DNA of 64,000 nucleotides from NCBI GenBank assembly GCA_025451235.1, contig JANWKT010000017.1, positions 248,001-312,000 of the forward strand, written 5' to 3'. A program made the translations under genes and the position numbers. Below the pieces are notes generated by a model. That model ran no database searches, had not been told where the DNA came from, and worked only from the letters and a program-made list of their open reading frames with translations. Positions within the stretch are counted from its first letter, which is position 1; every line of letters starts with the position of its first letter. The stretch comes from Flavobacteriales bacterium. Its GTDB lineage: Bacteria; Bacteroidota; Bacteroidia; CAIKAF01. This document shows, piece after piece, positions 45,968-54,400 of the stretch.

Positions 45968-46621
45968 TTACCTCACAATCTTAAAACCAATATACCCGTT
46001 ACCAGTAGCCATATAGATCCTTAACCAAATCGGCAACATCATTTCAGTGCCTCTGGCCGTAGTTATATCCCCCAGGTCAATAATATCCTTCCACCCAAAC
46101 TGCTTCAGCAACTCATTTACTTCAGCTTTGGCATCGGCATTATTGCCACTCATAAACATGGTGGGGTCACCACCGCTTTTGGTGGCACTTACCATTACTT
46201 CACAGTTCACAATATTCAGGGACTTTACAATATTGGCTTCAGGTACTAGTTTTTGAATTTCCTCCCCAAGCGAATTTGTATTAGTATATTGAGGGGTTAG
46301 AAACGGAGGCATTCCGTTTGAAAAATCAAGAGGATTGCTGATGTCAATCACCGTTTTACCTTTAAGATGGTTTGATCCAACCATTTTAAAAACTTCCAGC
46401 GTAATTTCGCCTTTCGTACAATTAAAAATAATATCTCCGAATTGAGCAGCGTCCTCAAAAGTTCCTGCCGAAGCTTTTGGCCCATTTGCTTTTACCCAGT
46501 CAGCCGCTTTTTCATTGTTGGAGGTGCGGCTACCCATTTTTACCTCATATCCCAATTGGATCAGCTTGGCCCCAATGGTTTTACCTACCGATCCTGTTCC
46601 AAAAATTCCTATTTTCTTCAT
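45968..46621 (-). CDS. NADPH-dependent F420 reductase-like NAD(P)-binding protein
   Basis: The 217-residue protein has a Rossmann fold starting KIGIFGTGSVGKTIGAKL (about 3-20), then GSRTSNNEKA where the SR pair favours NADPH, and IVKSLNIVNCEVM near 135. This is the NADP_oxidored/Npd group related to F420:NADP reductases and NADPH-binding regulators. F420 is unlikely in this lineage, so another substrate is expected. Its start is three bases after the stop of the SDR gene in an operon with HxlR control. Confidence 0.75.
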   Translation of the reverse strand: MKKIGIFGTGSVGKTIGAKLIQLGYEVKMGSRTSNNEKAADWVKANGPKASAGTFEDAAQFGDIIFNCTKGEITLEVFKMVGSNHLKGKTVIDISNPLDFSNGMPPFLTPQYTNTNSLGEEIQKLVPEANIVKSLNIVNCEVMVSATKSGGDPTMFMSGNNADAKAEVNELLKQFGWKDIIDLGDITTARGTEMMLPIWLRIYMATGNGYIGFKIVR

Positions 46622-46624
46622 GCC

Positions 46625-47449
46625 TTATTTATTTGCTAATTCAGTACTGAGATTCCACAATTTCTCCTGCATGGCTGCATCATGCGAATAAGCCGATGAT
46701 TTTTTCTCCTTTTGTTTAAAGTCGAAGAACTTTCCGCTAATACCATTGTATTTTTCCGAGGTAGCCAGCTCAGTCAGCGCATGGGCGGCTTTATCTGGCT
46801 TGGTACTCATCATATTTACAATGAGCTTCAACGGCCCTTTCATTTCTTTTACCAGATCTGATTTTACCAGACCCGGATGAAACGTATTCGTGGTTACTTT
46901 GGTGCCTTCGAGTTTTTTGGCCAGCATATAATTGGTCATCAGGTTCATCATTTTGGAGCCCCCGAATGAATACATAGAAGAATACTTTTTCTCTCCTTGC
47001 AAATCATCAAAGTTCAGTTTTGTGGTGGATGGAGCTGCTACCGTTACAATTCTTGACGGCTCGCTTTTTTTAAGCAGGTCGAGCAATTCATTGGTTAATA
47101 CAAATGGCCCCATATGATTAGTGGCAAACATCATTTCCAGTCCATCTTTCGACAGTTCGCGGTTTGCACGAAAAATAGCTGAAATATTCACCAAGGCATC
47201 CAGATGATTATATTTTTGTTTGAATTCGTTGGCCACCTTTTTAATACTGGCAATATGCGAAAGGTCAGCCACCATGATGTCAATATCCTTATTGCCGCTT
47301 GCTTTAATGAGTTCAGCTTGCAATGCTTCCAATTTTTGCTGGTTCCTTGCCAGCAATACTAAATGGTGTTTGCCTTTGGCAAGTTCCTGGGCTGTGGCTC
47401 CACCAATAGCTCCTGTAACTCCAGTTATAAGAATTGTTTTTTTGCTCAT
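46625..47449 (-). CDS. SDR-family protein, retinol-dehydrogenase-like, with altered active site
   Basis: The 274-residue protein has a nucleotide-binding start ILITGVTGAIGGATAQELA and family landmarks (MVADLSHIASI, TNHMGPFVLTNELLDLL, TNTFHPGLVKSDL). The usual NNAG motif reads NISA (88-91). The catalytic Ser region reads VTVAAP (about 135-140). The YxxxK motif reads F162-G-G-S-K166, so Tyr is replaced by Phe while Lys is kept; Tyr160 is two positions off register. It may be catalytically inactive or use another residue. It sits between a membrane protein gene (7 bases) and the Npd-like gene. Confidence 0.8.
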   Translation of the reverse strand: MSKKTILITGVTGAIGGATAQELAKGKHHLVLLARNQQKLEALQAELIKASGNKDIDIMVADLSHIASIKKVANEFKQKYNHLDALVNISAIFRANRELSKDGLEMMFATNHMGPFVLTNELLDLLKKSEPSRIVTVAAPSTTKLNFDDLQGEKKYSSMYSFGGSKMMNLMTNYMLAKKLEGTKVTTNTFHPGLVKSDLVKEMKGPLKLIVNMMSTKPDKAAHALTELATSEKYNGISGKFFDFKQKEKKSSAYSHDAAMQEKLWNLSTELANK

Positions 47450-47456
47450 AATTTGT

Positions 47457-47843
47457 CTATTTTTTATATGATTGAATGATTTGGGAAATCTCGGGGAACA
47501 ATAAATAAGCTCTTATACTTACAATAATAACCATTAAACTTAAACCCATGGTAAAATATGATTTCAAAAATGGGAAGATCATTCCGCAATAAACCAACAT
47601 TGCTATGGCTATAATGCTGGATATCAATGGCCCATATTGAATCTTCTGAAGCATCATCCAATAGCACACAAAGAGAATGATCCCTGAAAAGATAAGTACA
47701 TGACCATCCATTAATAAGCGCAGAAGATCACGGCTATAAGGACCTTTATGGGCTTTGATCACAAAAAAATCATGCAAGATCCCGCTTACCAGATACCAAA
47801 TGCCAACACCCAGTATCCAATGTGTGGAGAATAATATATTCAT
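47457..47843 (-). CDS. Small four-helix membrane protein, unknown
   Basis: The 128-residue protein has four membrane segments (about 5-25, 45-65, 72-90 and 95-115) and a short cytoplasmic tail. The loop HDFFVIKAHKGPYSRDLLRLLMDGHVLIFSG is charged and may carry the function; no family is recognised. It is the first gene of the operon with the SDR and Npd-like genes. It starts 31 bases downstream of the mirror-image promoter shared with the HxlR gene, so it is likely induced with them. Confidence 0.6.
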   Translation of the reverse strand: MNILFSTHWILGVGIWYLVSGILHDFFVIKAHKGPYSRDLLRLLMDGHVLIFSGIILFVCYWMMLQKIQYGPLISSIIAIAMLVYCGMIFPFLKSYFTMGLSLMVIIVSIRAYLLFPEISQIIQSYKK

Positions 47844-47874
47844 ATCTTTTTTATATTTACTATCAAAAATATAG

Positions 47875-47908
47875 TTGCAAACCTAAGTATAGTTTGCTAC
47901 CTTTGCAA
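47875..47908. promoter_or_regulatory. Overlapping divergent promoters with mirror symmetry
   Basis: Plus direction: TTG at 47875-47877, 20 bases, TACCTTTG at 47898-47905 (toward hxlR). Minus direction: TTG (47908-47906), 20 bases, TAGGTTTG (47885-47878) toward the membrane protein gene. Each -7 box lies beside the other promoter's -33 box, so the two cannot be occupied at the same time. A GCAAAC/GTTTGC inverted repeat (47877-47882, 47892-47897) lies inside. Confidence 0.7.
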
Positions 47909-47911
47909 TAC

Positions 47912-47927
47912 CTGTCAAACTTGACAG
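47912..47927. promoter_or_regulatory. Candidate HxlR operator
   Basis: CTGTCAA-AC-TTGACAG is a perfect seven-base inverted repeat with a two-base spacer, placed at about the transcription start of the plus promoter. Binding here would block hxlR transcription, and perhaps also the divergent operon through the shared promoter. Confidence 0.6.
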
Positions 47928-47961
47928 TATGGCTTTTTTTCAATTTATTAAGAAATGAAGG

Positions 47962-48336
47962 ATGATCATTAAAGGAAAAGAATATGCATTTAAAATGGAT
48001 GGTAAGCTATACCATTGCGCTATGGATGTAACCATGGACTATATTGGAGGTAAATGGAAAACGGTGGTATTATGGTATTTGCGAAACAAGACCATGCGTT
48101 TTGGGGAATTGAAAAAACAAATCCCGGAGATCACAGAGAAAATGCTGAGCATCCAATTAAAAGCCCTGGAAGACGATGGAGTGATCCAAAGGAAAGTATT
48201 TGCCGAAGTGCCCTTAAGGGTAGAATATTCATTAACCGAATTTGGAAGGAGCTTAATTCCAGTATTAGAAGCAATTGCCAAATGGGGCAGAACATTGGGC
48301 GAAACGGAAGGGAAATTGGTGGAGGTAAAGAAGTAG
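47962..48336 (+). CDS. HxlR-family winged-helix transcriptional regulator
   Basis: The 124-residue protein shows the HxlR signature: Cys19 in YHCAMDVTMDYIGGKWKTVVLWYL, then MRFGELKKQIPEITEKMLSIQLKALEDDGVIQRKVF and VEYSLTEFGRSL. The N-terminal Cys corresponds to the redox- or quinone-sensing cysteine of YodB/HypR/QorR-type members. It probably controls the divergent operon at 45968-47843 and itself through the operator at 47912. Regulation by electrophiles or oxidants is inferred from the family. Confidence 0.85.
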   Translation: MIIKGKEYAFKMDGKLYHCAMDVTMDYIGGKWKTVVLWYLRNKTMRFGELKKQIPEITEKMLSIQLKALEDDGVIQRKVFAEVPLRVEYSLTEFGRSLIPVLEAIAKWGRTLGETEGKLVEVKK

Positions 48337-48379
48337 AAAATGTACCCATTAAAAACGTTCTATATTTTTTGCGATTTGG

Positions 48380-48994
48380 TTATTTCGGCTTTTTATAAAA
48401 GTGCCAGGTTCTGGGCTTTTTAATACCGCGACTGGTTCTGAAAACAGTTTTTACGGTATGCTCTTTACCATACCGATCGAAATAATATACCTCAAAATGT
48501 AAATGAGGACCGCTTGAAAAGCCCGTGCTACCTACTTTACCAATGGGCTGACCTGCTTTTATGGTATCTCCTTCCTTCACCATTACACTATTGTATTCCA
48601 TATGCCAGTAGGCGGCTGAGGTGCTGTCATCATGCTTGATGATCACATAATTTCCATCACTGATAAATTTATAGGAGGCTCCCCCTTTTTGAGAATCCGA
48701 CCGGGTACTTTGTACAATTCCGTCCCTTGCAGCGCAGATAACCTCACCTCTACGCATTAAAAAATCAAGTGCATTCGATTTTTGATGACTCCACCAGCCG
48801 TTATAGCCTTGCACGATGGATACATTCTTACCGGAAATATAGGGAAGTTCATAGACCACCATTTTTACCTTCTCGTTTTTTGTACTGTCAAGTACCTCTG
48901 TGCCTGCCTTTCCTAGCTGGCTATAGGCCGAAACAGCCGTTGAACATAAAGCAACGGCTATGCTGAGCGTGGAATAGTGAAAAATCCTTTTCAT
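48380..48994 (-). CDS. M23-family (LytM-like) secreted metallopeptidase
   Basis: The 204-residue protein has a signal peptide (about 1-25) and a LytM fold. It has a first metal site in WWSHQKSNALDFLM (His and Asp, about 68-76), the glycine-rich GKVGSTGFSSGPHLHFEVYYFD near 165 with the HLH metal and catalytic site, and YWHMEYN near 133. Members cleave peptide bonds in peptidoglycan or act as regulators. It has no SPOR or LysM domain and ends with a short basic tail (KKPRTWHFYKKPK). Confidence 0.85.
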   Translation of the reverse strand: MKRIFHYSTLSIAVALCSTAVSAYSQLGKAGTEVLDSTKNEKVKMVVYELPYISGKNVSIVQGYNGWWSHQKSNALDFLMRRGEVICAARDGIVQSTRSDSQKGGASYKFISDGNYVIIKHDDSTSAAYWHMEYNSVMVKEGDTIKAGQPIGKVGSTGFSSGPHLHFEVYYFDRYGKEHTVKTVFRTSRGIKKPRTWHFYKKPK

Positions 48995-49128
48995 GATTTA
49001 ATCTGTAACGAAAGATACGAAATTTTGTTATGGGATCAAAGCGCTAATGAAGACACCCTGTTGTTTTTCCATGGTGAAATGATTAATCTTTTTATAATTT
49101 TGGGACTTAACTTAAAAACTAACTATAT

Positions 49129-49710
49129 ATGATACGAAAAATTTCACTGATGATCATGGGCTTAAGCCTGGCCCTGTTTTTGAATTCTTGTGGTGGAGAC
49201 CCTACAAAATCGAAAGAATATGTGGCCTTAAAAGCTGAATTGGATAAAATCAAATCACAGGACAGTTTGGAAGCTGCTAACATTGCCTCGTACAAAAAAT
49301 TGAATGATGATTTTTGTGCCGGAAAGAGAGAAGATTTTCTCGCGGGTATTGCTGATAATTACGTGGACCATAATCCTGATACAATGTTAACCAAAAAACA
49401 GGGAAAAGAGGCTTGTGCAGAAGGGTTTGATGGGGTGAATGGATCGAATTCCGAAATGAAAGTGAATTATCCACATATGTATGCCGAAGGTGATTACGTA
49501 TTTGCGCATACAAGTATGAGTGGAAAAATGAGTGGTTCAATGGGACCTGGTTTGCCTACCATTAATGGCTCATATACTGACGTGGACTTTTTTGAAGTGA
49601 TTAGATATGAGAACGGAAAATGTGCTGAGCGTTGGGGGCTAATGGATGTAAACAAAATGATGGCTCAAATTGCTGCCGGCAATACAGCCACAACAGAACA
49701 ACCTAAATAA
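49129..49710 (+). CDS. Lipoprotein with SnoaL/NTF2-like domain
   Basis: The 193-residue protein has a lipobox LNSCGG (Cys21). A coiled-coil-like stretch (TKSKEYVALKAELDKIKSQ) follows, then an NTF2-like cone with FLAGIADNYVDHNPDTM, EGDYVFAHTSM and DFFEVIRYENGKCAERWGLMDV. SnoaL-type domains either bind ligands or catalyse isomerisation; as a lipoprotein this one probably binds a small molecule in the envelope. No signal of operon partners. A -7-like TAATTTTG lies at 49095-49102. Confidence 0.75.
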   Translation: MIRKISLMIMGLSLALFLNSCGGDPTKSKEYVALKAELDKIKSQDSLEAANIASYKKLNDDFCAGKREDFLAGIADNYVDHNPDTMLTKKQGKEACAEGFDGVNGSNSEMKVNYPHMYAEGDYVFAHTSMSGKMSGSMGPGLPTINGSYTDVDFFEVIRYENGKCAERWGLMDVNKMMAQIAAGNTATTEQPK

Positions 49711-49721
49711 AAAAGAACCCA

Positions 49722-49790
49722 TCCCGATTTCTATCGGGACACTACTCTGCAAGAAACAAGAGCCAAGACTAACAGCAATCTTGGCTCTTG
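49722..49790. repeat. Two hairpins between convergent genes
   Basis: The first (49722-49739) is TCCCGAT-TTCT-ATCGGGA, matching the family of hairpin repeats seen at 30739. The second (49757-49790) has perfect 12-base arms, CAAGAGCCAAGA and TCTTGGCTCTTG. It is followed by a partial echo of its right arm at about 49800-49808. They probably end both neighbouring transcripts. Confidence 0.65.
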
Positions 49791-49811
49791 CTTCTTAAAT
49801 CTTGGCTCTAA

Positions 49812-51236
49812 TTATTTGGAATTTTCAATAAGCATTTTCTTCTTTTCCATTTCGCACGGACCTGTTTCAAAGCTTAAATGATCAAGCTTTTGAATGGCTG
49901 ACCAGCCTTTATGCACATTTACAAAATGAGTAAATCCATGCTTTTTAAGCATGCTTGCAGCTATCATGCTTCTATAGCCTCCGGCACAATGTATAATATA
50001 AGAGGTGTTTTTATCCAATTCATCCAGGTTTTCCTCCAGGATTTGAAGGTGCAAGGTCTTAGCCCCTTTAATATGACCTGTTTCAAACTCTCCAGGCTTA
50101 CGTACATCCAATACTTTCCATCCTTTGTCCATATAGGTCCGGATCTCTTCGGGCTCAATAGAGGTAATGGCTGCGATTTCCTGGTTGGCCTGGATCCAGG
50201 TCGAGAAACCGCCTTGTAAATAACCAGTTATATTTTCGATACCCACGCGGGCTAAACGGGTGATCACTTCATTTTCTTTTCCAGGATCCGTAATTAAAAC
50301 CAGTGGCTTTTTATAGTCTAGCACGGTAGCTGCCCAAATGGCGAACTGACCATTGGTCCCAATATTGATCGAATTAGGAATATGGGCTTTTTCAAATTCA
50401 TCTGCGATCCTGGTATCCAATATAACCGCACCTGATTGGATCTGCGTTTTAAAATCTTCTAACGACAACGACCTATTTGTCTTCACAAATACATCTTCCA
50501 GGTTATCATAACCATTTTTGTTGATGCTTGCAGCAATAGCAAAATAAGATGGGGCAGGTACAATCCCTTCTGTGATGGTTTTCACAAAAACCTCCTTGGT
50601 CATGGGTTGTAGCGCATAATTCCCCTTCTTTTGCTCCCCAAGCTGGGTAAAGGTCTCTTTGCCGATATTTTTACCACAGGCGGAGCCGGGTCCATGGCCT
50701 GGATAAACCATTACATCGTCCTCTAGGGGCATGATCTTTTGCTGAATGGAATCATAGAGCATAGCGGCCAGATCCTGAGAAGTAATATTTTGAGCAATAG
50801 CCAGATCGGGCCTTCCTACATCCCCTATAAACAGTGTATCTCCGGTAAAGATGGCATGATTTTTGCCTTTCTCGTCGACTAGTAAAAACGTGGTGGATTC
50901 TGGGGTATGCCCAGGAGTATGTAAGACCACAAAATGAATATTACCGATCTTTATATGTTCACCATCTGCAGCTGAGTGAATAGGAAAAGAAGTTCTGGCA
51001 TCAGGCCCAAATAAAATGATTGCTCCTGTTTTTTTAGCCAACTCTAAATGTCCTGAAATAAAATCAGCGTGGAAGTGAGTTTCAAATATATATTTGATGG
51101 TTGAACCTCGTTCTTTGGCTAATTCAATGTATTGATCAGGTTCTCTTATTGGGTCAATGATGACCGCTTCGGCATGATCATCGATATAGTAAGAGGCCTC
51201 TGAGAGGCATTGAGTATATATCTGCTTAATATACAT
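49812..51236 (-). CDS. Metallo-beta-lactamase-fold / double rhodanese protein (persulfide dioxygenase-like)
   Basis: The 474-residue protein has an N-terminal metallo-hydrolase domain with THFHADFISGHLE (about 53-65), HTPGHTPE and TGDTLFIGDVGRPDL (about 130-146), and YPGHGPGSACG (about 178), as in ETHE1/CstB-type persulfide dioxygenases. Two rhodanese domains follow, about 260-350 and 365-465. Only the second has an active-site Cys (IIHCAGGYRSM); the first has Asp in place of the nucleophile (LITDPGK). It probably oxidises low-molecular-weight persulfides in sulfide detoxification. A -7 box TACCTTTG (minus) lies at 51267-51274. Confidence 0.88.
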   Translation of the reverse strand: MYIKQIYTQCLSEASYYIDDHAEAVIIDPIREPDQYIELAKERGSTIKYIFETHFHADFISGHLELAKKTGAIILFGPDARTSFPIHSAADGEHIKIGNIHFVVLHTPGHTPESTTFLLVDEKGKNHAIFTGDTLFIGDVGRPDLAIAQNITSQDLAAMLYDSIQQKIMPLEDDVMVYPGHGPGSACGKNIGKETFTQLGEQKKGNYALQPMTKEVFVKTITEGIVPAPSYFAIAASINKNGYDNLEDVFVKTNRSLSLEDFKTQIQSGAVILDTRIADEFEKAHIPNSINIGTNGQFAIWAATVLDYKKPLVLITDPGKENEVITRLARVGIENITGYLQGGFSTWIQANQEIAAITSIEPEEIRTYMDKGWKVLDVRKPGEFETGHIKGAKTLHLQILEENLDELDKNTSYIIHCAGGYRSMIAASMLKKHGFTHFVNVHKGWSAIQKLDHLSFETGPCEMEKKKMLIENSK

Positions 51237-51410
51237 AGTGATTTTTTGTTTGATTGAATAACTTTACAAAGGTATACTCTAATCTTCTAATCTACTACGT
51301 ATATTAGGAAATATTTAACGTAATAAGATATACAGCAGATATCATATTGATTTTGAAGGGCTCAGGGGAGTTTAACATGCTAAAAGTTAAACCATTAGGC
51401 CTTCGAGGAC

Positions 51411-51441
51411 TTGAAATTCATGGATTTTTAATATATTTTTG
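51411..51441 (+). promoter_or_regulatory. Promoter of the polyketide synthase gene
   Basis: TTG at 51411-51413 and TATTTTTG at 51434-51441 are 20 bases apart, matching the consensus. The leader is about 50 bases. It is a dedicated promoter, separate from the divergent MBL gene. Confidence 0.7.
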
Positions 51442-51499
51442 CAAAATTCGTTGAGTTAGCATCAGTTGAATAACATTAAAGCACTTACGCAGAAAGAGA

Positions 51500-54400
51500 A
51501 TGGAAAGTATGGAAAACCTAACAAAACTTAACTATGAGCCTATAGCCGTTGTGGGTATGGGGTTAAGATTTCCCGGTGGGGCTACAAACCCGGAAGAGTT
51601 TTGGAGACTGTTGGCAGAGGGTACAGATTGTATTATTGACGTACCTAAGGATAGATGGGATTGGAGAAGATTCTATGATCCCGAGACAGACAGACCAGGC
51701 AAGACGCACCAGCCACAAATGGGATTTTTACAAAAACTACGTGTTGAAGAATTCGATCCTTTATTTTTTGGAATGTCACCCCGCGAGGCGGCCATATTGG
51801 ACCCTCAGCAACGACTTTTATTGGAGTCAACGTGGGAGGCATTTGAAGATGCTGGATTTCAGGAAGCCAAATTAAGAGGCTCCAGAACCGGGGTATTTAT
51901 TGGAGGATTCTGCTTAGATAATAAATTACAACAATTAGGAGCTCTTAACCGCGACCTTATTGGACAAAATACTGCAACATCATCTACCATGGTGATGTTA
52001 TCCAACCGGATATCCTATTCATTTGATCTTCGTGGCCCTTCATTAACCATTGATACGGCCTGTTCTTCGGCTTTAGTAGCAGCCCATTATGCATGTTTGA
52101 GCATCTGGACAGGAGAATCGGATATGGCGATTGCTGGTGGTGTAAACGTGATGCTTCGTCCAGAATATCCTATTGCGATGAGCAAAGGTCAATTCCTTTC
52201 AAAACATGCCCGTTGTAAAGCATTTGATGAAGATGCCGGAGGTTATGTTCGTGGGGAAGGTGCTGGAGTGGTAATTTTCAAGCCGCTTTCAAAAGCAATG
52301 GCTGATGGAGATTATATTTATGCGGTGGTGAGAGGTACTGGATCCAACCAGGATGGTGCCACCAACGGTATCACGGTTCCTAATCCTGAAGCTCAGGAAG
52401 ATTTGATCCGTGAAGTTTATGCAAAAGCTGGCGTTGAAATAAAAGATATCAAATACATCGAAGCTCACGGTACTGGAACGAAGGTGGGTGATCCATTGGA
52501 ATTAACCGCATTGGACAATGTATTAAAAACAGCACATGATAAGAACAACAAGGTTTTTGTTGGTTCTGTAAAAACAAATATTGGTCACCTGGAAGCAGCA
52601 GCCGGTATTGCAGGGATCATCAAAACTTCCTTGGTATTAAACAAGCGACATGTGCCACCGCATGTACACTTCAAAAAAGCGAATCCAAAAATCGATTTCG
52701 AAAATATATCTTTAAAAATTCCTTTAAAACTGGAGAAATTTGGTGACGAGGAAAAATTAATGGCCTCCATCAACTCCTTCGGATATGGGGGAACCAATGG
52801 CCACATGGTCATGGAACAACCTCCTCTTGAATATTTGAGCAGGTTTTCAAAAAATGGTCAGTATAATAACAGAGAGCAATTCCTTTTCCCCGTTTCGGCT
52901 AAAAGTGATGTTGCACTAGCCGGTATTTGCAAAAAATATGCAGACTTTTTACGAAACGATGATATTTCTATTGTTGACTTTGCATATACGCTAGCCTACC
53001 GAAGGTCACATCACCTGAATAGAATTACGATCGTTGCCGCCACTAAGGAAGAATTGATCGAGAAATTGGAGGCCTATGCAAATGGAGAGTTGTTAACTGC
53101 AGTTACCTTTAACCAGGTACAGGAAAATAATAAATTGGTTTTTGTTTATACAGGAATGGGACCACAATGGTGGGCTATGGGAAGAGAAATGTATGCAAAA
53201 GAACCGATCTTTAAGAAAGTGATCGACCAGTGTGAGGAGATCTTCAAAAAGATTTCCGGGTGGTCGTTATTAGAAGAATTGATGAAGCCAGAAGCTGAAT
53301 CAAGAATGAATGAAACAGCTATTGCACAACCGGGAAACTTCTTTATTCAAGCAGCCCTCACAGAGGTTTGGAAAGAATGGGGAATTCAACCAGATGCCGT
53401 AGTAGGTCACTCGGTAGGTGAAGTTCCTGCTGCTTATGTATCAGGCGCCTTAACCTTGGAAGAAGGGGTTTTGGTAAGCTACCATAGAAGTCGTTGCCAG
53501 CAAACAACCGCCGGGCAAGGAACGATGTTGGCAATTGGAATCGGAGAAGAAGCTGCTGAGAAAATAATCCAGGAAAATGGGTTACAAGCAGAAATTTCGG
53601 TTGCTGCCATTAACTCATTCAACGGAGTTACCATCGCTGGAACAAAATCAGCCTTAACAAAAATTGGTGAAATACTTACACCTCAAAATATTTTCAATAA
53701 AATGCTTACCGTTGAAGTGGCTTACCATAGCTACCAAATGGAGCCATTGAAAGATGAATTATTGAAATCATTGTCTTCAGTAAAACCAAAAACCGCCACC
53801 ATTCCATTATACTCAACCGTTACCGGAACCATTATGAATGGTAACGAGTTCAACAATGAATATTGGTGGCAAAATGTTCGCCAGCCTGTACGTTTTGCAA
53901 AAGCGGCGCAGACAGTGGTGAACGATGGTTATACAGTATTCCTTGAAGTGGGACCACATCCTGTGTTGAGAACAAATATCAACGAATGCTTAACTGCTGC
54001 CGATGTAAAAGGCTCCATTGTGCCTTCACTCAGAAGAGGAGACCCTGAAGTGGTTACCTTGATGAACTCGTTAGGAACGATGCATACCTTAGGCTTTGAG
54101 ATCAATTGGAAACCATTTACCGATAAAGGTAAATTCCAGAAGATCCCAACCTATGCCTGGGATAAAGATGTTTACTGGCAAGAGTCAGAAAGATCCGTGG
54201 AGGAAAAGCATGGCGTTCCAGGTCATATTTTCATGAATGAAAATGCACGCCAACCATTTCCTGCATGGGAAGTGGAGATCAACCAGTTCTTATTACCATG
54301 GTTGCATGATCATCAGATCGAGAATATGATCGTTGTTCCGGGTGCGGCTTATGTGGAAGCAGGGTTAGCTATTCACGAAAAAGAATTTGGAAACACGGCT

